Assembly (NCBI GenBank): GCA_024138025.1
Contig: JAMXBD010000714.1
Coordinates: 558,001-622,000, forward strand
Direction: 5' to 3'
DNA: 64,000 nucleotides
Origin: Combretum micranthum
Lineage: Eukaryota > Streptophyta > Magnoliopsida > Myrtales > Combretaceae
The position numbers and the translations under genes were made by a program. The notes under the pieces are model-generated. The model saw only the letters and a program-made list of their open reading frames with translations. It was not told where the DNA came from and did no database searches. Positions within the stretch are counted from its first letter, which is position 1. Each line of letters starts with the position of its first letter. Shown here in pieces: positions 21,351 through 31,539 of the stretch.

Positions 21351-22961
21351 TTAAAAGCTAGCTTTCTTAAGCGAAGTTACAGTAACTGATGATCCCAAGG
21401 CTGATGAGCCAACTTCGATGTCAAACGAATCATACCTAAGAAACAATTCCACCAACAGCAACCTCGCCACCAAAACAACAAAATCCTTACCCGCACATTG
21501 CTTATTCCCCAATGTCGGGTTCTGTGTTTCCGGACCATTTGACCACACCACATGTTTCAACAGTCTCTCCCCTTCCTCACCCACGAATCTATCCCCTACG
21601 AACTCCTCTGCCCTGTCGAAAATCCTAGGATCTTTCGTCGCAAATGGCTGGTACCCGAACAACAACTCCCCTTCATTAACCTCGAATGCTGCATCGTGGC
21701 TCTCTATTATCAGGTCCTTTTTCGCTCTTCCGTATTGAAGCGCGACAGGAGGCTCGATCCGGAGGCACTCGTAGACCACGGATTTTACCAATTCCATCCG
21801 CTCGATCGCCCCCATGGAGACTCGTCCCCCGTTTGATCGGATCACCGATCGAACTTCCTGTGCTAATTCCGTGTGCAACTTCGTCCCTGAGCGGCCCAAC
21901 CATTTCATCATATTCGTGAACAGAAATCTCATTCCACCAAATGAATTGAAGCAAGTTGCAAACAAGAGATTATGGCAGGCCTCTTCTTTTGATATCCCCA
22001 TTTCCTCAGCCTCGGCCTGAACAGAACCGGAAACCGAACTAAAGAATTTATAAAGCCTTTCATAGTCTTTCTTCACCATAGAAGGAGGTAAACGGAACGT
22101 GTGGATTGACAAATCCTCAGCCATTTTTGGCAGCCCGAGAGAGAGAAGTGGACTGAGTTGAAACAACACCCATTTGTTAACGAGTTTCGGACCATCCTGG
22201 CCGAGCTCGGTGTCCTTAGGATAGGCGCCAAAGAAGGCGCGTGAGAGGAAATCGAAAGCAGCCTGATCATTCGCTTTGGAGAAATTTGCCTTACCTTTGG
22301 CTGTGATGTTCCACTCCAGGGAGTCGAACATGGCGTTGTAAATATTGGAAAATTCAGGCAAAACGTGTTCCCTTCGCGATTTCAGAAGCGAGAAGATGAG
22401 CTTCTTGAGCTTGGCATGATGGGTTTCGGATGGATCTAAATACGACAGCATGCGGAAGCCTCCAGTTAGCTCTGTCGACGGCATGAAGGTTCCGGTGAAG
22501 AGGTCTTTCTTCTCCACCTTGGTGACGTCAAACAATATAGGGAAACTCTTCCCATCCAGTAAAACAATGACACGAGGATCAGCCGCGACGAATGGCCCTG
22601 GCGGCATGTTGGCACGAAACACCGTTGACTTGTACTTCCTAGCACGCGACTTGAAGAATTCATCGCGGCCTTGGTTGTAGAAATAGTCAAGGCGATCGTT
22701 GAAAGGTCCAATAAGAGGCAGCCCGTAGTCTCCAGGAATTTTCCTGAGAGGGAGATTGCGGGAAGTTGCGGGCGATGGCTTTGAAGGCCGTGGTGCTGCC
22801 TTTGGAGGTGGTCGCTCGGAGATGGTGGCGAATATGGGGCGGAGGATGCGGCGGTGCGTGGTGGGAGTGCAAGCGGAAAGAGATCGTGACGCGTGGGAGA
22901 GAAATAATTGATGGGGTGGTTGGGGTTGGTTGATGGAGGAAGGAACTGGGTGTCGTGGAAG
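21351..22961 (-). CDS. AOS: Allene oxide synthase (CYP74A), start codon out of frame
   Basis: This P450 dehydrates 13-hydroperoxy-octadecatrienoate to an unstable allene oxide, the committed step of jasmonate synthesis in plastids, and needs neither O2 nor a reductase. The frame is open for 536 codons without an intron, close to the usual ~520. Counting from 22961: a basic Ser/Pro-rich leader (1-70); the hinge LPLRKIPGDYGLP (70-82); NMPPGPF (118-124); DLFTGTFMPSTELTGG (153-168), whose Phe155 lies in a region linked to AOS versus lyase activity; the I-helix FNSFGG (338-343); ExxR (398-401); and the heme loop GNKQCAGKDFVV with ligand Cys489. It ends KKASF. The FNSFGG and NKQCAGKD motifs fit AOS better than hydroperoxide lyase. 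There is no in-frame ATG before the conserved hinge; the likely start lies in another frame. Confidence 0.93.
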   Translation of the reverse strand, partial: LPRHPVPSSINQPQPPHQLFLSHASRSLSACTPTTHRRILRPIFATISERPPPKAAPRPSKPSPATSRNLPLRKIPGDYGLPLIGPFNDRLDYFYNQGRDEFFKSRARKYKSTVFRANMPPGPFVAADPRVIVLLDGKSFPILFDVTKVEKKDLFTGTFMPSTELTGGFRMLSYLDPSETHHAKLKKLIFSLLKSRREHVLPEFSNIYNAMFDSLEWNITAKGKANFSKANDQAAFDFLSRAFFGAYPKDTELGQDGPKLVNKWVLFQLSPLLSLGLPKMAEDLSIHTFRLPPSMVKKDYERLYKFFSSVSGSVQAEAEEMGISKEEACHNLLFATCFNSFGGMRFLFTNMMKWLGRSGTKLHTELAQEVRSVIRSNGGRVSMGAIERMELVKSVVYECLRIEPPVALQYGRAKKDLIIESHDAAFEVNEGELLFGYQPFATKDPRIFDRAEEFVGDRFVGEEGERLLKHVVWSNGPETQNPTLGNKQCAGKDFVVLVARLLLVELFLRYDSFDIEVGSSALGSSVTVTSLKKASF

Positions 22962-22965
22962 TCAT
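22690..22965 (-). other. ATG-led transit-peptide-like leader in the wrong frame for AOS
   Basis: The ATG at 22963-22965 opens a frame beginning MTSTTPSSFLHQPTP. It is rich in Ser, Thr, Pro and basic residues and almost free of acidic ones at the start, as chloroplast transit peptides are. This frame is not the AOS frame and diverges from AOS similarity. The AOS frame itself opens right after a TGA that overlaps this ATG (ATGA) and contains RRILRPIFATISERPP, which resembles the end of known AOS leaders. A net one- or two-base indel between about 22965 and 22850 would join them. Confidence 0.7.
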
Positions 22966-24665
22966 AGTGTTATAGCTAATAACAAACTGCTAAGGCCGGG
23001 TCTAAAATCTTGATTTCAGAAAGAAGTGAAGTGAATAAAATAAACAAATGGAAAGGTTTGTGTTGGGAGTTATGAGTTGGAAGTTGTAGGAAAGGATCAT
23101 AATCATGTATTTAAAATAATGGGCAGTGGGTCTGTTGGTCAAAATGGCCGGTTGGTGGACGGAGGAAACCGGGAGCACGGGAGTTAGCAAATTTTTATCA
23201 CTTTAACATAGAAATCATTATAACACTATACGACTTTTATTACGTATAAACGGGTCAGATATAAACATCAGAGGGCCAGCCCACGTGATTTAACGCTGGT
23301 ACGACTTTTTCTCAATTTTGAGCGTCGCATAGGAAAGAGGGGGGGAAAGATGTCGTGGGTATGAATATGAGAATGCTGTGATTATAATTCCTAACCACGA
23401 CTTTTGACCCTCTTAATAACTTGACCATTTCAACAAAGTAAAATATAGATATATATATTTATAAAATTATAAAAAAAGTGTACGTATTTTTAAATTTAGC
23501 AATTTAGTGTTAATTCTTCTTTTCAGTTTAGTTTTTAGTTTCTTAATTTGATTACAATTTAATATCTCCATCAATGAAAAAATTAACTTTTTATAAAGAA
23601 TTTCAATTCTTAAGGAACAACAGTAAGCATTTTAGGTGAGGAATAGTATTATAGAGGAAAGACATGTTTCTTTGATCATACACACTGAAGAATACATGGT
23701 GGAAGCAGGGTATTTGTTAAAAATATAGTTATTAAAATCACGAGTTAAATGTATAAATTTTATGATATTATATATATAAATATTATAATTAAAATGAATG
23801 AAAAATCGTTTAGTTATAGATTTCAGGTAAAATTATGAATTTAAATATATGATTCTATATTTACAATTTTACTGATTTTATATGATTTTGTATCTCTTTA
23901 TTAATTCTATACATTTAAATGAATAGTAAATTTGAAATTTTGAAAACTTGGAGTTAATGAATCCACAAGATTATGGTTATTCGTCAGAGTTACTGGACTA
24001 GTGAATGCCGAAGAGAGGAAGACCATAAGTGCTTTACCTATTACAATTGTGTCCGGGGAGGATATATGATCTGGCCTCATGTTTGGCAAGGTGATCCCTA
24101 GATGAGGTCGGTTTACCATATTTTGCAAGCTACAAAACGGGAAAAGACCTATGGTGATCCATCATCTTCATATGGAATAACAAAACAAGTACGGAATGAG
24201 ATTCGGAAAGCAGACAATATAGCAAGTGCATTTTCGTTTAGGTTACTTAGTATGGGAACTGTGCTGAGCAACCCAAAAATTACTAAAAGAGTTCACGTAG
24301 AAATTAAGACGAGAGTTCCTTACCTAAGCAATCTAAAAATTAAGTTATTCACTCTCTCTTCTACTTTTTTTCAGTAGAGTCTGACGCATCAGACCCAAAT
24401 AAATTTTAAAAAATTATTAAGTAACTCTTTTAAGAAAACTTATGCATAAAGTTAGATAATACCTTGGTAAAGAAAATTGCTTAAAATAATAATTTGGTCC
24501 TTTAAATAACTCTCTAAGTAACTCATGATTAAAGATAGAATCTATAAACAAGATGTTTTTCCTGAGAGCTTTATCGAGTGTTGTAGCAACTAAATCCAGT
24601 TTATTCCATATGCAAATAGTCCAAGATGCTTTATGCAACTTTTGTGGCGTGATCGAAAGGATCAA
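22966..24665. other. AOS upstream region and intergenic sequence
   Basis: The first ~350 bp should hold the AOS promoter and 5' UTR. A TTTAAATA string near 23108-23116 is the best TATA candidate. Beyond 23,350 the DNA is AT-rich. A 91-codon frame at 24102-24377 (plus) and an overlapping minus frame have no recognisable similarity. No other gene can be supported. The stretch ends with ATCAA, the target duplication of the next element. Confidence 0.45.
23282..23287. promoter_or_regulatory. G-box (CACGTG) upstream of AOS
   Basis: A palindromic CACGTG lies about 317 bp upstream of the candidate AOS ATG. G-boxes bind bHLH factors such as MYC2, and jasmonate-pathway genes are commonly induced through them. 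The site is seen; its use is inferred. Confidence 0.45.
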
Positions 24666-25196
24666 TGATGCAGCACGGAAGTGTTGAATAATAAAACTAA
24701 TTCAATGATTGATTTTAAAACGTGAACTAAATCACATAATTGCTAAACAATTGCAAATTCAAAAAAAAAATTCTCAATTCAATGTCAATGATGTTAAAAT
24801 ATCGGTTGTGTTACAAAAACAAGCCTAAAGACCTATTTATACCATTACATGAAAATCCTAGAAAGGAAAAATCCTAAAAAGGCAAAATAATAAATACAAT
24901 ATTGACTAATAACAAATACAAAATAATAAATACAAATAATGACTAAAGGAAACCCAAAAGACATAATCCTAAAGTCAAAATCCTAATAAATGCAAAATTG
25001 GCTAAATAATAAATACAAGATATCATCTAAAGAAAATAGGAAACAAAGCAACAAACTAATAAAGGTCAGCGGCTTTTAAATTAACGACAACGGCTTTAAG
25101 GTCGGCTCACATCTTTTCACTTCGTTTTTCCTTTCTTTGAATTGTCTTGATTTATCCCATTTATCTTGTCATTTGATCGTGATTCGCACCGCATCA
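24666..25196 (-). repeat. 3' LTR of the gag-only element
   Basis: It starts TGATGCAGCACGG and ends CACCGCATCA, giving short inverted termini TGATGC...GCATCA. It pairs with 26405-26899. It is 36 bp longer because of small tandem gains in the AT-rich part (repeated AATAATAAATACAAT phrases). Confidence 0.9.
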
Positions 25197-25429
25197 TTCT
25201 CTCCCACCCATAAAGAACTCGACCTCGAGTTCTCATCTAGATATAAAGGTATATCGTTGGGTAGAAAGGAAATATATCATATGATTCTTTCAACTACTTA
25301 AACCCTACATCATCAACATCCAAATTCTTCTCTTCTACATTTACTTCCTCCTTATTTCTAGCCTCAACCTATTTACTTTCGAGCTCCTCCTTTGCTCCCT
25401 TTTCAACCACTTCATCTATTTTCTTTTCT

Positions 25430-26310
25430 TTGTCTTCAACTTCGTCAATCAGCTTGTCCTCTAGCTCAACAACAGTTGATTCATTTGCTTTCTCTTCTGA
25501 ACCAATGCTCTCACAGGTTTACTTTCAACAACTTTAGGAGTCTCAATATGTTTCGTGGCAACTTTAGGCAATATATCAAGAGTGATGGCTTCTGAAATTT
25601 CTGATGGGGTCTCTTGAGGAGTCTCTTCAATGTATCCTTTCCTACTTTCCTTTGGAGTAGAAACATCTTCTACTTCCTTCCAATTATTACTTTCCACCAA
25701 CTTCTCAAACTCAACAGGATAATCTAGAGGGAGAAACTTATCTTCCATTAATAACTTCATTCTAAATCACGTTCTAATAGGCTGCTTCCTTTCTCAATAC
25801 TCCTATTCTGTAACCTCTCCCAACAAATAGAAGCATAGCCCTTTAATTTATAAGCCACCAATTTCACTTTTTTTTTTCAAGAATTCTTACATATTTAAAA
25901 ATTATCTCAGTCTCATCAATCTAATCAACAAATTCCTGATTCCCTAAGTCCCCTCTAAAATATGGAATGTCCATATATAATTTGAAATCATTCCTTCCAT
26001 ATTTATACCTACATTCATAATAATCATCAAAATTTACATCTTTCATATGCCTTATCTCCTGTAGATCTACCATCACCATCACGCCTCTTCTACGGGATTG
26101 TCTATCATAAAACAAAATCTCATATTCCTCATCAGTATCATAAGTAACAGAACTAATCCTTGGATCACCTCCTGCGTCTTCAATAATCTGCCTACAACTG
26201 GTGGTATTGGATCGATAGATCAGGTCATTAAAGCATTGTTCCATACGCCGGAATCTCTGACCCATGTTTTCCTTTACCATGCTTCGTATCAATCGCCCGT
26301 AACGTAGGAT
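25430..26310 (-). pseudogene. Gag fragments of the non-autonomous element
   Basis: The first part (25921-26292) opens with a basic segment, MGQRFRRMEQCFNDLIYRS, then a charged middle. It ends with LYMDIPYFRGDLGNQEFVD, the start of the gypsy capsid domain, and runs into a stop where the family has Trp. The second part, in another frame, has RKQPIRT-like sequence then MKLLMEDKFLPLDYPVEFEK (about 25700-25760), the end of the capsid domain. It is followed by a Glu/Lys-rich tail. The central capsid helices are broken by frameshifts and stops. Confidence 0.75.
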
Positions 26311-26404
26311 TTACATACCTCGAACACTGTCAAGAATACGACCGCCTCTTATTCTGCAGTCTATCGACATCTTCGCAGGATTCTACCTACTCTAATACCA
26401 ATCT

Positions 26405-26899
26405 AATGCAGCACGGAAGCGTTGAATAACAGAAACCAATTCGACGATTGATTTCAAAACATGAACTAAATCACACAATTACTAAACAATTGCAAATTCA
26501 AAAAAAGCCTTCTCAATTCAATGTAAATGATGTTAAAATATCAGTTCTGTTACAAAGACAAGCTTAAAGGCCTATTTATACTATTACATGAAAATCCTAA
26601 AAAGGTAGAATAATAAATACAATATTGACTAATATAATAAAGACAAAAATAAATGCAAATAATGACTAAAGGAAACCCAAAAGATAAAATCCTAAAAGTC
26701 AAAATCCTAATAAATGCAAAATTGATTAAATAATAAATACAATATATCATCTAATGAAAATACGAAACAAAGCAACAAACTAATCAAGGCCGATGGCTTT
26801 AGGCTCGACTCATATCTTTTCACTTCGTTTTTCCTTTCTTTGAATCGTCTTGATTTATCTAATTTATCTTATCGTTTCATCGTGATTTGCACCGCATCA
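26405..26899 (-). repeat. 5' LTR of the gag-only element
   Basis: It begins TAATGCAGCACGG (the TG terminus has changed to TA) and ends CACCGCATCA. It is adjacent to the primer site, so it is the 5' LTR of this minus-strand element. It retains the GC-rich AAGGCCGATGGC island found in several other LTRs of the window. Confidence 0.9.
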
Positions 26900-26904
26900 A
26901 TCGA

Positions 26905-28457
26905 ACACGCCTTACTATGTCATGAGCAAACATAGGTGACTTGGTTTGACGGATTGGGAAGAAACAAAATGTCTTGAATGATTACATAAAGCAAACACCA
27001 AAATGTAGTGAAAACTAAGGTAAGACACTCAAATGCAAAAAATACCATAAGAATCATTAACTTCCATATTAATAGGGTCATTAGATTGAAACTAAATAAA
27101 AAAATAATCACCTATAGCAAAACAGAAAGGCTTAAAATTAAATTGTCAATATTTGATACTATAAACACTTTGCCTGCTATCATCTTTCGTCCCAATCATG
27201 CCTTTTCTTAGTCTTCTTTACATAATCCAAGCCTTTTTTTTTTTTTCCTTCTATTTCTAATCCAATTCCCTATTTTGCCAATTAAAATTGGCACCAACTT
27301 TTGATATGCGGGATGGGTTAAAACTTGTTGTTAATAAGAGCTATCCTATTCAAGACTTAGCGTAAGACTTATGACAAGGGATGCAACCGAGCAAGTCATT
27401 ATAGGATGCTCAACCTACCCGACTAATTAAAAATCCTATGGAGTTTTGGTACGAGTTTGGAAAAAAATTTTGACCCTGTAGGGTTGTAGGTCATGTTTGT
27501 GATCCTATAGAACCCGGTATACTAAAATTAATAAAATATAAAATTAAATTCAAAATTAAAGAAAAGAAATCCTAAGAAGCAATATAATAAATTCCAAAAG
27601 AAAGCTCCTCTTTCCTTCCACTCGTAAGTATCAATTCACACACACCACAAACTACGCTCTCCTTTCATTCTTGAATGAAAAAAAAAAAGAAAAAAAAAAT
27701 AACCATAATGTTATTGTTATGCAAAAGATCAAGAACAAAATCCAGAACTATGTTTTGGTGTTCTATTGTTTGTTTTTATTTTCTCTATCCTCCTTCCTTC
27801 GGTTGTCTCAAATGTGTATTTTGGGTTTCGCCATTGTCTTTCACTTCCAATTCTAGGTACTAAAGTTTGCATCTTCATTTGAAAAGCTTATATAATGTAT
27901 ATCTAATGATCTTGTTATGATATGGCTCTTGTTAACATGTGTATGACACTTTGCATGACACTTTGTTAAAGTTAAAAAAAAAAAAATTCCATATTTTTTG
28001 ACATTTTTTTGCACGCTTTGCAGTGATTGGCATTTTTTTTTCCCTAAGAGGATGAAATATGCAATTTTTTATTTTTATTATTTTTATTGGATTGTGTACA
28101 TGAAGAACTAGAAAGGGAGGCTAGTTTTTGTTGTAGGATTGGAAACAAGTAAACTACTAGCAAATGAACCAACAAGAAATACATCTCTTATTTTGGCTAC
28201 TCGAACCCATAAGAGAGACATATTTAAATGATTTAGAAAAAGCATAATCAAGTCAACAAAGTAGAGCGAGCTAGGACCAAAACCTTATAAAGGTAGGTTT
28301 AGGTATTGTAAAAAATTAAGACCCTATAGGGTTACAAGTCAAGTTTAAGCAATCTTATATGGAACTAAGATGGCTTTAGGTCATAAAACCTATCCTAAAC
28401 TACCTCGATTGTGTCCTTACTTATAACCACAATGGCAAAATGTACCGATGTAATTAA
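26905..28457. other. AT-rich intergenic sequence
   Basis: Poly-T (27232-27247) and poly-A runs (27679-27701, 27975-27987) are present, but no gene. Two overlapping 60-codon frames at 27671-27863 arise from the poly-A run and are not credible proteins. Confidence 0.45.
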
Positions 28458-28820
28458 GGTAAATGTCAAATTTGGCACATGAAACTTTATATGAAAATTC
28501 AATTTAATACATAAACTTTAAAGTGGTCAATTTAATATTTAGTTAAAATTTTTATAGCTATTTTTATCACCTCCTTAGGAAAATTTTCCTTATTTATATA
28601 TATTGAAAAGACAACATATTATTAAATTTTTATTAGCACTTCTAAAACCTTCAACACTAATAGATTACTTCTTTTATGTTAGGAAATAAAGTGAATGGTG
28701 TTAATGAGGTGATAAGAATAACCACAAAAATTTAGATTGGGTATTAAATTGATTAGTTCAAAGTTTAGGTACCAAACTGAATTTGTACGTAATGTTTATA
28801 TATATAATTTGACATTTTTC
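28458..28820. mobile_element. MITE with ~115-bp inverted repeats
   Basis: The outer ends read AATGTCAAAT on the left and ATTTGACATT on the right. The arms (about 28458-28575 and 28705-28820) are imperfect reverse complements sharing AAACTTT, TCAATTTAATA and TTATCACCTC. TAATTAA flanks both sides (28451-28457 and 28821-28827), a plausible target duplication of 7-9 bp. There is no coding capacity. Long arms and this flank length suggest a Mutator-related MITE, but this is not proven. Confidence 0.75.
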
Positions 28821-28827
28821 TAATTAA

Positions 28828-29199
28828 TTATACTTTTAGCATCCTAGATAAGAAAATAAATAATCTTTTGTTTTATGAAGCCAAGGAATGTTTTAGCAGC
28901 AACTTGGTTTACTACCTAATAGAAGATTCTAACTATGGGATGTTAGATTTCGTAGTTATATTCATAAGGTATAATGATGGGTAGATTGATTGGATGTAAG
29001 GATCAAATAATTAAATAGATCTACAACCCTTAATGACATAGTGCAAAAAACGTGAAGAAAAACAAGATCTACTTCACCAAGTTAGATCTTCAAAATAGCA
29101 ATAAGGTTAAATCCATAACCTTAAGGATAACACAAAGGACACTCCTCTAAAAAGGTTTTTAATTCAATAAATATCAAAAGTCATCTTTTGATATTTGTG
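28828..29199. other. AT-rich intergenic sequence
   Basis: No gene or repeat boundary is recognised between the MITE and the gag fragment. Confidence 0.4.
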
Positions 29200-29500
29200 T
29201 TAACCGATTCACAGCAATAGGCTGATTGATTGGTCCATCGTAGGCTTCTCTTGCCCTAGATCATATTCCAGTATCATTCCTACCTCTGTTAGTATCGAAT
29301 GCCATTGCGTCGAAACGCCTGACCAAATCTTCAACAAGTTGCTCTACCTCGTAATCGTCGATCCATGGCATCGATTACTGTCCTAGGAACTATTTGATTT
29401 GTTCCACGGACTCCTGCATCTTGATCACCATCAAGATTGCAACCGCCTTCAACATCATTGCCAGATGCTATCTTCACAGGAACTCACTGTGTTCTAATAC
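29200..29500 (-). pseudogene. Gypsy gag N-terminal fragment
   Basis: The minus strand reads DDYEVEQLVEDLVRRFDAM followed by AFDTNRGRNDTGI and a stop. This resembles the N-terminal helix of plant gypsy Gag (RRFDAM...NRG) and the same region of the gag-only element at 26 kb. Directly upstream on that strand is TTTGTATTAGAAC, a decayed tRNA-Met primer site, and then the LTR-like arm at 29510. It is therefore the 5' end of a truncated minus-strand element. Confidence 0.6.
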
Positions 29501-29509
29501 AAATCTGAC

Positions 29510-30192
29510 GTGTGTGAAAACGTAAAAAAAAATCAACTCACCAAATGATTTCTAGAAAATACTAATTGCAAAATATGCAATTTCCAAAAGAAAACTCTCT
29601 TAATAGGGTTTCAAAAGTGTATAAAAATGTTATAATCTCAAAACATAGAGTTTAGAGACTATATATACTAATACATAGAAGCCCTAAAGATAAAACAAGG
29701 AAATAATTCGTCAAAATAAAAGCTAGAATGAAGGCCACCATCCTTGATGGTCGGCATTGAATTGAAGATGAGTTCTAGAGTTCCCAGATTGTACCATGGC
29801 TTACGCAACAACCATGGATTTTCAGCAAAAGGAACACCGGCGTCTTGCACCGCCGACGATATCCCAAAGTCGTTGGTGTATCAAGAAAAGCTGTCGGCCA
29901 AAGGATCTGTTTGTTTTTCTTTTTTTTTTTCGAAGGCCGCCTAATGACAACATTCTAAGGCCGCTATCCTATCTTCCAGTTTTTACTTTGATGAATTATT
30001 TTCTTGTTTTATCTTTAAGGCTTCTATGTATTGGTATATATAGTCTCTAAACTTTATCTGTTGAGATTAGAACATTTTTATACACTTTTGAAACCCTATT
30101 AAAGAGTTTTCTCTTGAAAATTGTATGTTTTGCAATTGAGTGTTTTGTAGAAATCATTTGATGAGTTGATTTCTATTTTATGCTTTCACGCT
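29510..30192. repeat. Large inverted repeat made of two head-to-head LTR-like arms
   Basis: The left arm (about 29510-29735) and right arm (about 29955-30192) are close reverse complements. They share AGGGTTTCAAAAGTGTATAA, GTTTAGAGACTATATATAC and ATACATAGAAGCC on opposite strands. A ~220-bp unpaired centre contains several GGCCG/CACCGGCG islands and a poly-T run (29920-29931). The left arm behaves as an LTR next to a primer site and gag remnant. The right arm is the same LTR in opposite orientation. Confidence 0.88.
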
Positions 30193-30778
30193 GTATCACC
30201 TAACTCATAAGGTAGCTATCATGCGACAAGTGTAGACATGACATGATAGTTTCCAAGTCTTTTCTACCAAACTCCCCATGCAATGGTTACACGGTTTTTG
30301 AATATTTAGTAGTGAAATTTTAATATAAGATGACTCCTTTTGATACACATGGATATTGGATTACACATATATATGTGTGTAAATTACAAACCTATTGACC
30401 AATACCATGTTAAAATTCATAGATCAAATGTTTGTTATAAGACTACAAGCTAAGTGCAATTACTTATGACAACAAAGATTTTGATTCTATATATATTAAT
30501 GATTTATATAGGGCATCGCTCTTTGTTCATTATAAATTCACTAAAAAGGAGCCTTAAAACCTTGGTAGATATTGCGTGCACTGTAGAAATTAAAACGAAT
30601 CAAACATGATGCAAAAAACCATGATAACATTGAAAGATCAAGCAAAAGAGAGAAGTTAACACAATATATTTTAGTTAGAAAATCCTAGTGTGATATTGGG
30701 AGAACAACTATAGGAATAAGTAGTAGTCAAGTTCACTGGTCATATCAAAATGTGGTTAGGTACAATATACAATATTCC
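30193..30778. other. AT-rich intergenic sequence
   Basis: Nothing is recognised apart from short TA/GT-rich patches (about 30366-30382). Confidence 0.4.
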
Positions 30779-31216
30779 TATTATAAAAAGATATGACAAA
30801 CAATGGAAAAAATGAAAGTAAAGAGTACACAAGATTTATGTGGAAAACCCTTGACAGGAAAAATCATAAGCAAATGAGAGTAATTCACTATATGTTGAAT
30901 AAGGAGTACAGAGGATGTGTATACAAATGATCTTATTGATTTCAACTCTCTTAACCCTAACAAAACAACACACACATATATATGTATGTGTGTGTAAGCC
31001 AACTCAAAGGTTAGCAGCTTAAATCCATCGTTTTTAATTCAACACTGGCTCAAGGCCACGGCATTACCCAAATAGGTTGGCGACTTAAGTCAACCTAGCC
31101 AAAACATTAGTCGCATAAATAATTTCAAGGATTTAGGGTCGACGATGTACAATTCAAAGCTAGCACCTTGACTCAAAGTTGGCAACTTACATTGGATTTA
31201 GGTCACACATCCAACA
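30779..31216 (-). repeat. 3' LTR of copia element B
   Basis: It ends ACATCCAACA like its partner. The outer end has decayed (TATTATAAAAAG against TGTTATAAACGG). Many differences from the 5' LTR fall at CG dinucleotides that became TG or CA here. It contains a short CA/TA repeat (about 30966-30996). Confidence 0.9.
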
Positions 31217-31539
31217 ATCTCCATCTTGACACAAATTTAGGAGTAAAAAACACAAACTCTCAATCTTCAACATAAAAACGAAACATTCTTCTCCTTTCCA
31301 CTAACCCCCAAAGGGAATCAATCAACAACAAACATCAACCAAGTCCAGGCAATACTAAAACTTATATAGGAAGTGTCTTAGTCATCATATCAGTAGGATT
31401 ATCTTAAGTACTGACTTTGCTCATAGCAATATTACCACGAGTAATAACATCACAAACAAAGTGATACCTAACATCAATGTGCTTTGTCCTCTCATGAAAC
31501 ATCTAATCCTTGTGAGATAAATTTGACTGTCACAATGGA

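Larger units (their letters stand above)
24666..26899 (-). mobile_element. Non-autonomous LTR retrotransposon carrying only gag (TR-GAG-like)
   Basis: Two direct repeats (24666-25196 and 26405-26899) enclose about 1.2 kb. Flanks ATCAA and ATCGA differ at one base, consistent with a decayed 5-bp target duplication. On the minus strand the right LTR is followed by ATTGGTATTAGAG (26390-26402), a tRNA-Met-like primer site. A purine tract GGGTGGGAGAGAA abuts the left LTR. The interior has only Gag fragments and no protease, RT or integrase, so it must have depended on other elements. This architecture matches the TR-GAG class described in plants. Confidence 0.88.

Noticed and set aside
22620..22622. 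GTG as the AOS start codon (423-residue protein)
   Set aside because: The frame continues upstream through LPLRKIPGDYGLP and DRLDYFYNQGRDEFF, which are conserved in AOS, so this Val is internal.
21418..22711. Several open frames on both strands overlapping the AOS gene
   Set aside because: They are shadows of a GC-richer coding region in other frames; the AOS frame alone carries family motifs.
21351..22961. Hydroperoxide lyase (CYP74B/C) as alternative identity
   Set aside because: The I-helix FNSFGG, the DLFTGTFMPSTELTGG region, the NKQCAGKDFVV heme loop and the KKASF end fit AOS; lyases typically differ at the first two.
24102..24377. 91-codon plus-strand frame upstream of the gag-only element
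   Set aside because: It looks protein-like in places, but no family is recognised, an equally long antisense frame overlaps part of the area, and there is no promoter or exon evidence.
27671..27863. Two overlapping ~60-codon frames beginning with poly-Lys
   Set aside because: They are produced by a poly-A stretch in AT-rich DNA; no similarity and no codon structure.
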